Of a stretch of 64,000 nucleotides of DNA, positions 19,147-27,955 are shown piece after piece. Below the pieces are notes generated by a model, which searched no databases, was not told the DNA's origin, and was given only the letters and a program-made list of their open reading frames with translations. How positions within the stretch are numbered: position 1 is the first letter of the stretch; each line of letters starts with the position of its first letter. Source of the DNA: Dietzia sp. ANT_WB102 (GTDB taxonomy: Bacteria; Actinomycetota; Actinomycetes; Mycobacteriales; Mycobacteriaceae); NCBI RefSeq assembly GCF_008369165.1, contig NZ_VOBA01000002.1, positions 310,001 to 374,000 of the forward strand, in the 5' to 3' direction. A program made the position numbers and the translations under genes.

Positions 19147-19170
19147 GCAGGCGCGAGCGTTCCCGCCTGC
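19147..19170. terminator. Weak hairpin upstream of the M3 peptidase gene
   Basis: GCAGGCG at 19147-19153 pairs with CGCCTGC at 19164-19170 over a 10-base loop. It could end transcription of the TSUP gene or act in the leader of the following gene. There is no T-run, so the call is weak. Confidence 0.35.
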
Positions 19171-19187
19171 GGACGTAGACTCCGGGC

Positions 19188-21296
19188 ATGACTGTTCCGA
19201 GCCCCGAGACCCCCCGTCACCCGCTGCTCGACGAGTCTCCGCTGCCATACGGTCTGCCGGACTTCGCGGCGGTCCGGGACGAGGACCTGGAGCCGGCCAT
19301 CCGGACCGCGATCGACGACCACGCGGCGGAGGTCGCGGCGATCGTCGCCAACCCGGAGCCGCCGACGGTCGACAACACCGTGATCGCCCTCGAGCGCTCG
19401 GGTCGGGCCCTGGACCGGGTCCTGTCGGTGTTTTATGGCCTACTCGGCCCGGATGCCACGCCAGCCCGCCTCGACGTAGATCGGGTCGTCTCGCCGCTCT
19501 TGGCCGCGCACCGCTCCGCTGTGATGACGGACCCGCGCCTGTTCGGCCGCGTCGACGCTCTCCACTCCGCGCTCGAGGCAGATGAGCTTGATGTCGACGA
19601 GGAGACGAACCGGCTCATCCGCCGGCACCACCGCGACCTTCTCCGCTCGGGTGCCTCGCTCGATGACCCCGGCCGGGCCAGGCTCACCGCGATCGACACG
19701 CGACTGGCCGAGCTGACCACCGAGTTCGGCGAGAACCTGTTGGCCTCGACCACGGAGCTGGCCGTCCCGGTGACTGACGAGGCCGAACTCGCGGGCCTGC
19801 CGGAGTCCATGCGGTCCTCGCTCGCCGCGGCCGCCTCGGAGGCGGGGCGGGACGGCTGGCTGATCTCACTGGGTCTGCCCACCGTCCAGCCGATCAGTGC
19901 GTGGCTGGACGATGCCGGTCTGCGCCACCGCGTCATGGAGGCCTCGCTCAGTCGGGGCGCGACGCCGGGTCACGACAACTCGCCGATCGTGTTGGAAATC
20001 GTCCGCCTGCGCGCTGAGCGCGCGCAGCTGCTCGGGCTGGGGTGCCATGCCGAGCACGTCCTCGCGGTGGAGACCGCAGGGTCGCCCGAGGCAGCACGCG
20101 GACTGCTACTCGACGTGGTGGACGCCGCAGTCACCAACGCCCGCAACGAAGCCAAGGACCTGCTCGGCGGCGACGATCGTCAGCTGCACCCGGCCGACTG
20201 GGCGTGGGCGTCCGAGCGGCTCCGGGCCGAGCGGTTCCAGGTAGATGACGCGACCGTCCGGCCCTACTTCGAGCTGGAGCGGGTGCTGCGCGACGGGGTG
20301 ATGCACGCGGCTTCCGAGCTGTACGGCTTGCGCTTCGAGGAGCGGAGGGACCTTAGCGGGTTCCTGCCCGATGTCCGGGTGATCGAGGTGTTCGACGACG
20401 TGCGCAACGACCGCGATGCCGGCGTAGGTCTGCTGCTGCTGGACTACTACGCCCGACCGACCAAACGCGGTGGGGCGTGGATGAGCTCGTTCCGCGATCA
20501 GTCCCGGCTCCTGGATTCGCGGCCCGTCGTCGTCAACGTCATGAATCTGGCCCGCCCCGCGGCGGGGCAGGCCACGCTGCTCACGATGGATGAGGCCACC
20601 ACGATGTTCCACGAGTTCGGGCACGCCCTGCACGGGCTGCTGTCGGACGTGGAGTACCCGGTGTTCTCCGGTACCTCGGTGCCCCGCGACTTCGTGGAGT
20701 TCCCTTCCCAGGTCAACGAGATGTGGGCGCGGCGCCCCGAGATGCTCGCGCACTACGCCCGGCACGTGGAGACAGGAGAGCCGATCACCGAGGACCTCGT
20801 CGATCGGATGCGGGAGGCCGAGCGGTTCGGTGAGGGGCAGGCCACCGTCGAGTACCTTGCGGCAGCTCTGCTGGACCTGGCCTGGCACTCGCTGTCGCTG
20901 TCCGAGGCCGAGGCCGTCACCGACGTCGACGCTTTCGAGGCCCGCGTCCTCGCCGACGCCGGTCTCGATGTGCCCGGCATCGAACCGCGCTACCGGTCCC
21001 GCTACTTCCAGCACATCTTCGCCGGCGGGTACTCCGCCGCCTACTACTCCTATTTCTGGGCGGAGGTGCTCGACGCCGACGCCGCCGAGTGGTTCGTCGA
21101 GCGCGGGGGACTGAAGCGGTCCTCGGGCGAGAAAATGCGGAGTGAGGTGCTCTCCCGAGGTGGGGCCATCGACTTTCTCGACGCCTACCGCCGTCTGCGG
21201 GGGGCCGAGCCGAGTCCCGCCGCACTGCTGCGTCGTCGCGGGCTCGACTCCTCGGTGGTGGGAGGCGACAGAGCCGCTACTGCCGGACGGTCGTAG
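19188..21296 (+). CDS. M3 family zinc metallopeptidase (oligopeptidase A / dipeptidyl carboxypeptidase type)
   Basis: A 702-residue cytoplasmic peptidase. The zinc-binding motif HEFGHALH is at residues 475-482 and is followed about 25 residues later by FVEFPSQVNEMW, which supplies the glutamate zinc ligand. The C-terminal IFAGGYSAAYYSYFWAEVL holds the substrate-binding Tyr residues of the family. M3 peptidases cut short peptides left by larger proteases. Length matches Dcp/OpdA enzymes. No signal peptide is present. The ATG follows a 14-base direct repeat and a small hairpin that may regulate it. Confidence 0.94.
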   Translation: MTVPSPETPRHPLLDESPLPYGLPDFAAVRDEDLEPAIRTAIDDHAAEVAAIVANPEPPTVDNTVIALERSGRALDRVLSVFYGLLGPDATPARLDVDRVVSPLLAAHRSAVMTDPRLFGRVDALHSALEADELDVDEETNRLIRRHHRDLLRSGASLDDPGRARLTAIDTRLAELTTEFGENLLASTTELAVPVTDEAELAGLPESMRSSLAAAASEAGRDGWLISLGLPTVQPISAWLDDAGLRHRVMEASLSRGATPGHDNSPIVLEIVRLRAERAQLLGLGCHAEHVLAVETAGSPEAARGLLLDVVDAAVTNARNEAKDLLGGDDRQLHPADWAWASERLRAERFQVDDATVRPYFELERVLRDGVMHAASELYGLRFEERRDLSGFLPDVRVIEVFDDVRNDRDAGVGLLLLDYYARPTKRGGAWMSSFRDQSRLLDSRPVVVNVMNLARPAAGQATLLTMDEATTMFHEFGHALHGLLSDVEYPVFSGTSVPRDFVEFPSQVNEMWARRPEMLAHYARHVETGEPITEDLVDRMREAERFGEGQATVEYLAAALLDLAWHSLSLSEAEAVTDVDAFEARVLADAGLDVPGIEPRYRSRYFQHIFAGGYSAAYYSYFWAEVLDADAAEWFVERGGLKRSSGEKMRSEVLSRGGAIDFLDAYRRLRGAEPSPAALLRRRGLDSSVVGGDRAATAGRS

Positions 21297-21305
21297 GATC
21301 CCCAC

Positions 21306-21515
21306 GTGCCGGCGTTCTTGCAGTTTTGGGACAAGATCGAGCTCTGGCTCGCGACGCTGCCGTTCCCGTTACAGGTGGCCATCCTGCTCGCGATGGGGAT
21401 CCCGCTGTTCATCCTCATTGCGGTGGTTGTCGAGAGGGCTGCGGATATTCTCGTCCGCCGGTTCCGAAAGCTCACTACCCCGCGGACCATCGAGACCGGG
21501 AAGGAGGTCCGCTGA
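21306..21515 (+). CDS. Small single-pass membrane protein of unknown function
   Basis: A 69-residue protein, not recognised. It starts at GTG 21306, ten bases after the M3 peptidase stop. An amphipathic N-terminus (FLQFWDKIELWLATLP) precedes one strongly hydrophobic helix (about residues 25-44), and then a basic tail ILVRRFRKLTTPRT that would face the cytoplasm. The stop TGA shares its last base with the ATG of a 27-residue peptide. The tight coupling suggests the two are made together. Confidence 0.55.
   Translation: MPAFLQFWDKIELWLATLPFPLQVAILLAMGIPLFILIAVVVERAADILVRRFRKLTTPRTIETGKEVR
21501..21508 (+). promoter_or_regulatory. Perfect Shine-Dalgarno site for the 27-residue peptide
   Basis: AAGGAGGT lies six bases before ATG 21515, inside the end of the 69-residue gene. 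It is among the best ribosome sites in the window and is the main reason to believe the tiny downstream gene. Confidence 0.65.
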
Positions 21516-21598
21516 TGCCCCGGTCGCGTGTGACACTCGCCCTGGCCCTTCTGATCGCGCTCGTCGTGGTCGCATGGGTCCTCATAGAGGTTCTCTAA
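21515..21598 (+). CDS. 27-residue hydrophobic membrane peptide
   Basis: A tiny gene encoding a short basic start (MPRSRV) and then a continuous hydrophobic helix rich in Leu, Ala and Val, ending with VLIEVL. It has a full-consensus ribosome site and a one-base overlap (TGATG) with the preceding small membrane protein gene. Such single-helix peptides often regulate or stabilise a larger membrane complex. Nothing in the sequence tells which one. The next gene is the wax ester synthase at 21663. Confidence 0.5.
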   Translation: MPRSRVTLALALLIALVVVAWVLIEVL

Positions 21599-21662
21599 TC
21601 TTTTTCTGCTGTCGTCTTCCAACGACCACCGTGGAGCGCTGGCCGGACGTACACTCCTCGAC

Positions 21663-23489
21663 ATGCAGCGATTGAGTGGGCTCGACGCCAGCTTCCTGTA
21701 TTTCGAGACCAGGGCTCAACTCCTCCACGTGTGCGGGTTGATCGTCCTTGACGTGTCCGTTATGAAGGACGGCTATTCCTACGATGCTTTGCGGGCCGAG
21801 CTCTCGCGCCGGATCAAGGCCATGCCGACGTTCCGTCGTAAGCTGCACGACTCGATGCTCAACGTGGATCACCCCGTCTGGGTCGAGGCAGAGGACTTCG
21901 ACATCGACCATCATCTGCATCGTGTCGGGATCCCCGCGCCGGGCGGGGACCGCGAGCTCGCCGAGCTGTGTTCGCACCTCGCCAGCCAGCCGATCGACAG
22001 GTCGATGCCGTTGTGGCAGATGTATGTCATAGAAGGTTTGCCGGACGATCAGGTCGCGGTCTTCGCCAAGATGCACCATTCGACCGTCGACGGCGTAACA
22101 GGGGCAAACATGATGTCCCAGCTGTGCACCCTCACCCCGGACGATCCGGATCTCGATCCCGACCTGCTGGAGGAAACTGCCGGAGGCTCGGGCGCCCTGG
22201 AACTGGCGGTCGGCGGTGCGTTATCGAGGCTGGCCACTCCATGGCGGCTCGCCTCACTGCTGCCGGGCACCTTCAAGGTTCTGCCGTCGTGGATCAACAG
22301 GGCCCGCAAGGGACTCGCGATGCCCGCGCCGTTCACCGCCCCGCGCACGCCGTTTAATCGCACGATCACCGGGCACCGGTCGATCTCCTTCGCCAGCGTC
22401 GACCTGGCGGACATCAAACGCGTCAAGAACGCGTTCGGGACCACGGTCAATGACGTGGTGCTCGCGGTCTGCTCGACCGCGTTGCGTAAGTACCTCGACG
22501 ACTTGGACGCGCTGCCGCGCAAGCCACTGATCGCCATGGTCCCGATGTCGGTGCACGCTGCAGATTCGCGGCCCGGCACGAACCGGGTGTCCGGCATGTT
22601 CATGTCGTTGGCCACCGATATCGACGACCCGGTCGCCCGACTCGAGTCGATCCGTGACGCTAACACCGTCGCAAAGGACCACACCGACGCACTGGACGCC
22701 AACCTGCTCACCGACTGGGCGCAGTTCGCGGCGCCGTCGGTGTTCGGTTCCGCGGTGCGCATGTACTCGCGCCTGCGACTGTCCGAGCACCACCCGGTCG
22801 TGCACAACCTCGTCATTTCCAACGTGCCCGGCCCCAATTTCCCGCTCTATTTCCTCGGCGCGAAGATCGAGAAGATGCTGCCCCTGGGCCCGGTATTCCA
22901 CGGCGCCGGCCTCAACTGCACCGTGATGTCGCTGGACGGCAAGCTGCACATCGGGTTCATCGGCTGCAAGGACCTCGTGCCGGACCCGTGGCCGCTGGCG
23001 CATGCGGTCGAGGACGCCCTCGCGGAGTACGTGGTCGCGGCGGAAGAGCGGGAGAAGAGCGGGGCGCCCACCGCCGTACGCAAATCCGCCGCCGAACTGG
23101 CGGAGCAGCGTAAGGAGCAGCGCGCGTCGACGCGTCAGGCCGCGAGGGAACTCGCCAGGTCGGGGGCGACGGTGGGTTCGACGGGAGGGTCGGTCGCCGA
23201 GAAGGAACGCGACACACTGGAACCGGCCGCGGAGAAAGCTCCCGCGAAAAGGGCTCAAGCCAAGAAGGCTCCAGCGAAGAAGCCCGCGGCGAGGAAGACA
23301 CCCGCCGAGAAGCACCCCGCCACAAAAGAACCGGCCCAGAAGCCGGCGGCTGAAAAGGCCCCGGCGCAGAATCGACCCACCAAGCCCACGGGGTCCAAAC
23401 CGGCCGGCCCTGCCGCCCGGTCGGCGGCGCGACCGCTCGGGTCCGCGGACCCGGGTACCCCCGACGACGCCGCCCAGACGCCGACGTAG
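21663..23489 (+). CDS. Wax ester synthase/diacylglycerol acyltransferase (WS/DGAT) with Lys/Ala/Pro-rich tail
   Basis: WS/DGAT enzymes join an acyl-CoA to a fatty alcohol or to diacylglycerol, producing wax ester or triacylglycerol that is stored in lipid droplets. The 608-residue protein begins MQRLSGLDASFLYFET and has the catalytic HHSTVDG motif (138-144, with His139 and Asp143), NDVVLAVCSTALR and VISNVPGPNFPLYFLGA near the end of the enzyme domain. From about residue 460 there is a 150-residue tail rich in Lys, Ala and Pro with repeated APAKK-type units, similar in composition to histone H1 or mycobacterial HupB tails. That tail is not part of the usual enzyme, which ends near 460 residues. 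Confidence 0.92.
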   Translation: MQRLSGLDASFLYFETRAQLLHVCGLIVLDVSVMKDGYSYDALRAELSRRIKAMPTFRRKLHDSMLNVDHPVWVEAEDFDIDHHLHRVGIPAPGGDRELAELCSHLASQPIDRSMPLWQMYVIEGLPDDQVAVFAKMHHSTVDGVTGANMMSQLCTLTPDDPDLDPDLLEETAGGSGALELAVGGALSRLATPWRLASLLPGTFKVLPSWINRARKGLAMPAPFTAPRTPFNRTITGHRSISFASVDLADIKRVKNAFGTTVNDVVLAVCSTALRKYLDDLDALPRKPLIAMVPMSVHAADSRPGTNRVSGMFMSLATDIDDPVARLESIRDANTVAKDHTDALDANLLTDWAQFAAPSVFGSAVRMYSRLRLSEHHPVVHNLVISNVPGPNFPLYFLGAKIEKMLPLGPVFHGAGLNCTVMSLDGKLHIGFIGCKDLVPDPWPLAHAVEDALAEYVVAAEEREKSGAPTAVRKSAAELAEQRKEQRASTRQAARELARSGATVGSTGGSVAEKERDTLEPAAEKAPAKRAQAKKAPAKKPAARKTPAEKHPATKEPAQKPAAEKAPAQNRPTKPTGSKPAGPAARSAARPLGSADPGTPDDAAQTPT

Positions 23490-23617
23490 AGCGCGACGAC
23501 GGCTACAGTTCGTGGCGATGACGAGATCGCGGCGACGCCGCCTCCGTCGATCGACAGGCTTCCCACTCCGAACCAGACTGGAGATGAGACCGCATCGGAC
23601 ACCGAGACCGGTCAGGT
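23490..23617. other. Intergenic region between WS/DGAT and hemW
   Basis: These 128 bases hold no supportable gene. Short open frames here are Arg-rich and lack ribosome sites. No strong hairpin or clear promoter was seen. Confidence 0.5.
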
Positions 23618-24835
23618 ATGACCACCCTGCCCGACGATCCCGCCACTGTGGCGAGTGCGCCCCCGGTCCGCGACCCGAAGGCACCCTTCGGCGTCTACCT
23701 CCACGTACCGTTCTGCTCAACGCGGTGCGGTTACTGCGATTTCAACACCTACACCGCCGGGGAACTCGGCTCGGCGACCTCCCCGGTCGACTGGGAGCGG
23801 GCTGCAGCGATCGAGATCGACCGGGCCGCACAGGCACTCGCTGCGTCGGGCTCACCACCTGAAGTCGACACGGTGTTCATCGGCGGAGGCACCCCGTCGC
23901 TGGTCGGAGCGGACGTCCTGGTGGGACTTCTTGACCGCATCAACGCCGCGTTCGGGCTTACGCCCGGCGCGGAGGTCACCACGGAGAGCAACCCAGAATC
24001 CACCTCGCCAGAGTTCTTCGCCCGGCTGCGCGAGGGCGGGTTCACTCGTATCTCCCTGGGGATGCAGTCGACCGCAGCGCACGTCCTGCGCATTCTCGAC
24101 CGGACACACACCCCCGGTCGCCCGCAGGAGGCGGTCGCCGAGGCCCTGCAGGCCGGGTTCGAACACGTGAACCTCGACGTCATCTACGGCACGCCCGGCG
24201 AGACCGACGACGATCTGGCGCGGACGCTTGATGCGGTCGTCGCTGCCGGGGTCGACCACGTATCCGCGTACTCGCTGATCGTGGAGGACGGCACAGCGTT
24301 GGCGCGCCGGATCCGCCGCGGCGAGATGCCGGGGACAGTCGACGACGTGCTGGCCGACCGCTACGAGCAGGTGGCCGAGCGCCTCGCCCGGGCCGGGTTC
24401 CACTGGTACGAGGTGTCCAACTTCGCCACCGACGAGTCCGCCTATTGCCGCCACAACATGGGTTACTGGCGCGGCGGGGACTGGTGGGGCATAGGACCGG
24501 GAGCCCACTCGCACGTGGCCGGGGCCCGTTGGTGGAACATCCGTCATCCGGCCCGATACGCCTCCGCGTGCGACTCGGGCCAGCTTCCCGTCGACGGCGG
24601 TGAAATCCTCACAGACGACGATCGCCACACCGAGCGCATCATGACCGGACTTCGCCTGGCGGAGGGGCTCGGCGACGATGCGTTCACCGCGGAGGAGCGA
24701 ACCCGCGCCGACACCCAGGTATCGGCCGGGCTCCTGCGACGCCGGGCGGCGGGCGACCACCGGGGCCCGGGGTACGCGCTCACGGACGCCGGCCGGCTGT
24801 TGGCGGATGGCGTCGTCCGCGACGTCCTCGTCTGA
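23618..24835 (+). CDS. hemW: Radical SAM family heme chaperone HemW
   Basis: A 405-residue radical SAM protein. The [4Fe-4S] cysteines are Cys33, Cys37 and Cys40 in FCSTRCGYC, followed by DFNTYT, the signature separating HemW from the coproporphyrinogen dehydrogenase HemN. GGGTPS, ESNPES, SLGMQS and DVIYGTPGE complete the family pattern. HemW binds heme and inserts it into respiratory proteins. M. tuberculosis Rv2388c is the equivalent and also lies upstream of hrcA. The ATG follows GGTCAGGT. Confidence 0.93.
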   Translation: MTTLPDDPATVASAPPVRDPKAPFGVYLHVPFCSTRCGYCDFNTYTAGELGSATSPVDWERAAAIEIDRAAQALAASGSPPEVDTVFIGGGTPSLVGADVLVGLLDRINAAFGLTPGAEVTTESNPESTSPEFFARLREGGFTRISLGMQSTAAHVLRILDRTHTPGRPQEAVAEALQAGFEHVNLDVIYGTPGETDDDLARTLDAVVAAGVDHVSAYSLIVEDGTALARRIRRGEMPGTVDDVLADRYEQVAERLARAGFHWYEVSNFATDESAYCRHNMGYWRGGDWWGIGPGAHSHVAGARWWNIRHPARYASACDSGQLPVDGGEILTDDDRHTERIMTGLRLAEGLGDDAFTAEERTRADTQVSAGLLRRRAAGDHRGPGYALTDAGRLLADGVVRDVLV

Positions 24836-24857
24836 GCCGCCGGCCCGGGAACTCGCA

Positions 24858-24863
24858 TAGAAT
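24858..24863 (+). promoter_or_regulatory. Possible -10 element of the hrcA operon
   Basis: TAGAAT lies 35 bases before the hrcA ATG and fits a sigma-A -10 box. No good -35 hexamer stands at 16-18 bases. No CIRCE (TTAGCACTC-N9-GAGTGCTAA) sequence is present in this gap. Confidence 0.35.
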
Positions 24864-24898
24864 CGAATATCTGATGACGTGAACGGGAGGAGCACGAT

Positions 24899-25939
24899 AT
24901 GTCGAGTACGACCGATCGTAGGACCGAGGTCCTGCGCGCGATCGTCTCCGACTACATCGCCTCCCACGAGCCGGTGGGCTCGAAGGCCCTGGTGGACCGC
25001 TACTCGCTGGGAGTGTCCAGCGCGACGATCCGCAACGACATGGCCGTGCTCGAGGCCGAGGGATTCATCGTGCAACCCCACACGAGCTCCGGTCGCGTCC
25101 CCACGGAAAAGGGGTACCGGCATTTCGTCGATTCGATCGAGGAGATCACCCCGCTGACCCGCGCGCAGCGTAGGGCGATCCAAGCCTTCCTCGAGGGTGC
25201 CGTTGACCTGGACGACGTCCTCCGGCGGGCTGCTCGACTGCTGTCCCAGCTCACCCGTCAGGTCGCCGTCGTCCAGTACCCGGTCCTGGGTCGCTCCACG
25301 GTGCGCCACCTGGAGGTGGTGAGTCTGAGCCCCACCCGACTGCTCCTGGTCGTCATCACCGATACCGGCCGCGTAGACCAGCGGACGGTTGAGTTGGCTG
25401 CGGCGCTGCCCGACGACCACCTCGGGGAGCTGCGCCTCCTGCTGTCCGAGGCCGTCGCGGACAAGCGACTCCCCGACGCCTCCGATGCCCTTGCTGCTAC
25501 GGGGGAGCGAGCCCGACCCGAGTATCGCGACGCGGTCGAACGCTGCGTCACCGTCCTCGTCGACACGCTTGTCGAACACCCCGACGACCGGATCGTTCTG
25601 GGCGGAACCGCCAACCTCACCCGCAGCGCCGCCGACTTCGACGGCTCACTGCGGTCTGTGCTCGAGGCGCTCGAGGAGCAGGTCGTCATCCTGCGCCTGC
25701 TCACCGCGGCACAGTCCATGGGTAGGGGAGGGCCGGGGGGCGTCACCGTCCAGATCGGGGAAGAGACCCAGGCTGCGGAGATCCGCGGCGCCTCCGTGGT
25801 GTCCTCCCAATACGGTGCGGAGGGCCAGGCATTCGGCGGGATGGGGGTGCTCGGGCCCACAAGGATGGACTATCCGGGAACAATCGCCTCGGTTGCCGCT
25901 GTTGCCCACTACGTGGGCGAGCTGCTCACCGGGCGCTGA
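24899..25939 (+). CDS. hrcA: Heat-inducible transcription repressor HrcA
   Basis: HrcA represses groESL and other chaperone genes by binding CIRCE operators and is released when GroEL is occupied. The 346-residue protein has an N-terminal winged helix ([20 protein letters not shown], then [18 protein letters not shown] and [14 protein letters not shown]) and a GAF-like dimer domain. It heads a plus-strand series with dnaJ2 53 bases downstream, as in M. tuberculosis. GGGAGG precedes the ATG. Since no CIRCE lies upstream, this operon seems not to be controlled by its own product. Confidence 0.95.
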   Translation: MSSTTDRRTEVLRAIVSDYIASHEPVGSKALVDRYSLGVSSATIRNDMAVLEAEGFIVQPHTSSGRVPTEKGYRHFVDSIEEITPLTRAQRRAIQAFLEGAVDLDDVLRRAARLLSQLTRQVAVVQYPVLGRSTVRHLEVVSLSPTRLLLVVITDTGRVDQRTVELAAALPDDHLGELRLLLSEAVADKRLPDASDALAATGERARPEYRDAVERCVTVLVDTLVEHPDDRIVLGGTANLTRSAADFDGSLRSVLEALEEQVVILRLLTAAQSMGRGGPGGVTVQIGEETQAAEIRGASVVSSQYGAEGQAFGGMGVLGPTRMDYPGTIASVAAVAHYVGELLTGR

Positions 25940-25992
25940 CGTCCGTACGCTCCTTCCAGGAGCCAGATCTTCTTCTCGACGAAAGGCCAGAC

Positions 25993-27150
25993 GTGTCACG
26001 CGACTACTACGGGACCCTCGGGGTCGATAGGGGCGCCTCGGAATCCGAGATCAAGCGCGCCTACCGCAAGCTCGCCCGTGAGCTTCACCCCGACGTGAAC
26101 CCGTCGGACGAGGCGCGTGAGAAGTTCAGCGAGATCACTGCGATCTACGAGGTGCTGACCGACCCCGAGAAGCGCCGCGTCGTCGACATGGGCGGGGACC
26201 CGCTGGACTCCTCGCCGGGCGCTGGGTATGGCGGCGGCTTCGGTGGGGGCTTCGGCAGCGGCGGTCTCGGCGACGTGTTCGAGGCATTCTTCGGCGGCGG
26301 GGGAGGCGGCAGTGGTCGCGGTCCCCGCAGCCGCGTTCAGCCCGGCCAGGACGCGCTCATCCGCGTGACCCTGGGGTTGGAGGAGTGCGCCACCGGTGTC
26401 ACCAAGGAAATCCAGGTCGACACCGCCGTGCTGTGCGAGAAGTGTCACGGCAAGGGCTCGGCCACAGACAAGCCGCCGACCACCTGCGGGATGTGTCAGG
26501 GCCAGGGCGAGATCCAGTCCGTCCAGCGGTCGCTGCTGGGCAACATCATGACCAGTCGTCCGTGCCCCACCTGCGCGGGGACGGGCGAGATCATCACTGA
26601 CCCGTGCGGTGAGTGCACCGGGCAGGGCCGTGTCCGCAAGCGCCGCACCGTCTCGGCAAAGATTCCCGCCGGCGTCGGCGGGGGCATGCGGATCCGCCTG
26701 TCCGGGCAGGGTGAGGTCGGCCCCGGCGGTGGTCCTGCCGGTGACCTGTATATCGAGGTCAACGAGCGTAACCACCCCGTCTTCGTCCGCGACGGCGAGG
26801 ACCTGCACTGCACAGTCCGCGTCCCTGTCGTCGACGCCATGCTCGGTGGCGAGGTCGAACTCGAGACGGTCGTGGGCGACCCCTTGACGATCGAGATCCC
26901 GGTAGGTACCCAGCCCGGACACACCGTCACCCTCAACGGGCGCGGTATGCCCCGCGTGCGGGGCGGAGGCGCCGGCGACCTCACTGTCCACATGGAGGTC
27001 GTGATCCCGGAGAAGCTCGACCGCAAGCGCCGCGACCTGGTCGAGCAGTTGCGTCGCCTCGACGGCGACTCGGCCGAGGTCGTCAACGAGGACACCGCTC
27101 GCCGCGGCGGCCTGTTCTCCCGCCTCCGCGACGCCGTCGCGGGGCACTGA
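25993..27150 (+). CDS. dnaJ2: Molecular chaperone DnaJ (DnaJ2)
   Basis: A 385-residue Hsp40 co-chaperone that stimulates the ATPase of DnaK and passes clients to it. The J domain holds HPD at residues 32-34; then comes a Gly/Phe-rich stretch (about 75-108), four CxxCxGxG zinc repeats ([32 protein letters not shown]; about 145-210) and the client-binding C-terminal domains. It starts at GTG 25993 with AAAGG upstream. In Mycobacteriales this second DnaJ follows hrcA while DnaJ1 goes with dnaK-grpE, so this copy is DnaJ2. Confidence 0.95.
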   Translation: MSRDYYGTLGVDRGASESEIKRAYRKLARELHPDVNPSDEAREKFSEITAIYEVLTDPEKRRVVDMGGDPLDSSPGAGYGGGFGGGFGSGGLGDVFEAFFGGGGGGSGRGPRSRVQPGQDALIRVTLGLEECATGVTKEIQVDTAVLCEKCHGKGSATDKPPTTCGMCQGQGEIQSVQRSLLGNIMTSRPCPTCAGTGEIITDPCGECTGQGRVRKRRTVSAKIPAGVGGGMRIRLSGQGEVGPGGGPAGDLYIEVNERNHPVFVRDGEDLHCTVRVPVVDAMLGGEVELETVVGDPLTIEIPVGTQPGHTVTLNGRGMPRVRGGGAGDLTVHMEVVIPEKLDRKRRDLVEQLRRLDGDSAEVVNEDTARRGGLFSRLRDAVAGH

Positions 27151-27157
27151 CCGCCGC

Positions 27158-27955
27158 ATGACCCCGTCGTTGTTCCGCACCGACACCGTCCCCGGTGTCG
27201 GTGCGTCGATCGTGCTCGACGGGCCCGAGGGCCGGCACGCCGGGTCCGCGCTGCGGATCAGGGCTGGGGAGGGTATCCGAGTCGGGGATGGCCGTGGAGC
27301 GGTGGCCGACTGTGTGGTGACGACGACGAGCCCAGGCAGGGTCGAGGCCGAGGTCGTCTCTCGGGTCGACATGCCGCGCCCGAGTCCGGAGGTCACCGTA
27401 GTTCAGGCCCTGCCGAAGTCCGAGCGGTCCGAACTGGCCGTCGAGCTGGCCACGGAGGCCGGCGCGGACCGGATCGTGCCGTGGCTGGCCGATCGCTGCG
27501 TGAGTCGGTGGACCGGCCCCAAGGTCGACAAGGGCCGGGCCAAGTGGGCCAACGCCGCCCGGGCCGCCGCCAAGCAGTCCCGGCGGGCGTGGGAGCCGGA
27601 GATCGGGGAGCTCGTCGACTCCACCGCCCTCGCCGCCCTCGTCGCCTCCGAGGTCGAAGCCGGGGCCTGCGCACTCATCCTGCACGAGGATGGCGCGGCC
27701 GGTTTCGCGGATGCGGTGACCGCGGGCCTGCCGGCGCCGCGGATCCTCGTTGTCGTCGGCCCCGAAGGAGGGGTTTCTGACGCCGAGATCGACCTCCTCA
27801 CTGCGGCCGGCGCCAGGCCCGTCGTCCTGGGGCCGGAAGTGCTCCGCACCTCGACCGCCGCCACCGTGGCGCTCGCCGCGCTCGGCGTTCTCACACCGAG
27901 ATGGTCGGACGCGGGGTCTACACTCGACCCAACCTCACCACGACACGGGAAGTGA
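27158..27955 (+). CDS. rsmE: 16S rRNA (uracil-1498-N3)-methyltransferase
   Basis: RsmE methylates N3 of U1498 in helix 44 of 16S rRNA with SAM as donor. The 265-residue protein has an N-terminal PUA-like domain (GPEGRHAGSALRIRAGEGI) and a SPOUT knotted domain whose SAM-binding parts are VVGPEGGVSDAEIDLL and LGPEVLRTSTAATVAL. The segment QALPKSERSELAVELATEAG is also characteristic. It starts seven bases after dnaJ2 and overlaps the next gene (GTGA). Confidence 0.95.
   Translation: MTPSLFRTDTVPGVGASIVLDGPEGRHAGSALRIRAGEGIRVGDGRGAVADCVVTTTSPGRVEAEVVSRVDMPRPSPEVTVVQALPKSERSELAVELATEAGADRIVPWLADRCVSRWTGPKVDKGRAKWANAARAAAKQSRRAWEPEIGELVDSTALAALVASEVEAGACALILHEDGAAGFADAVTAGLPAPRILVVVGPEGGVSDAEIDLLTAAGARPVVLGPEVLRTSTAATVALAALGVLTPRWSDAGSTLDPTSPRHGK

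Noticed and set aside
22254-23720. Open frame of 488 codons on the minus strand under the WS/DGAT gene
   Set aside because: Arg/Gly-rich shadow of the acyltransferase tail, with no ribosome site or family.
24836-24898. CIRCE operator before hrcA
   Set aside because: Looked for TTAGCACTC-N9-GAGTGCTAA and close variants; none present.
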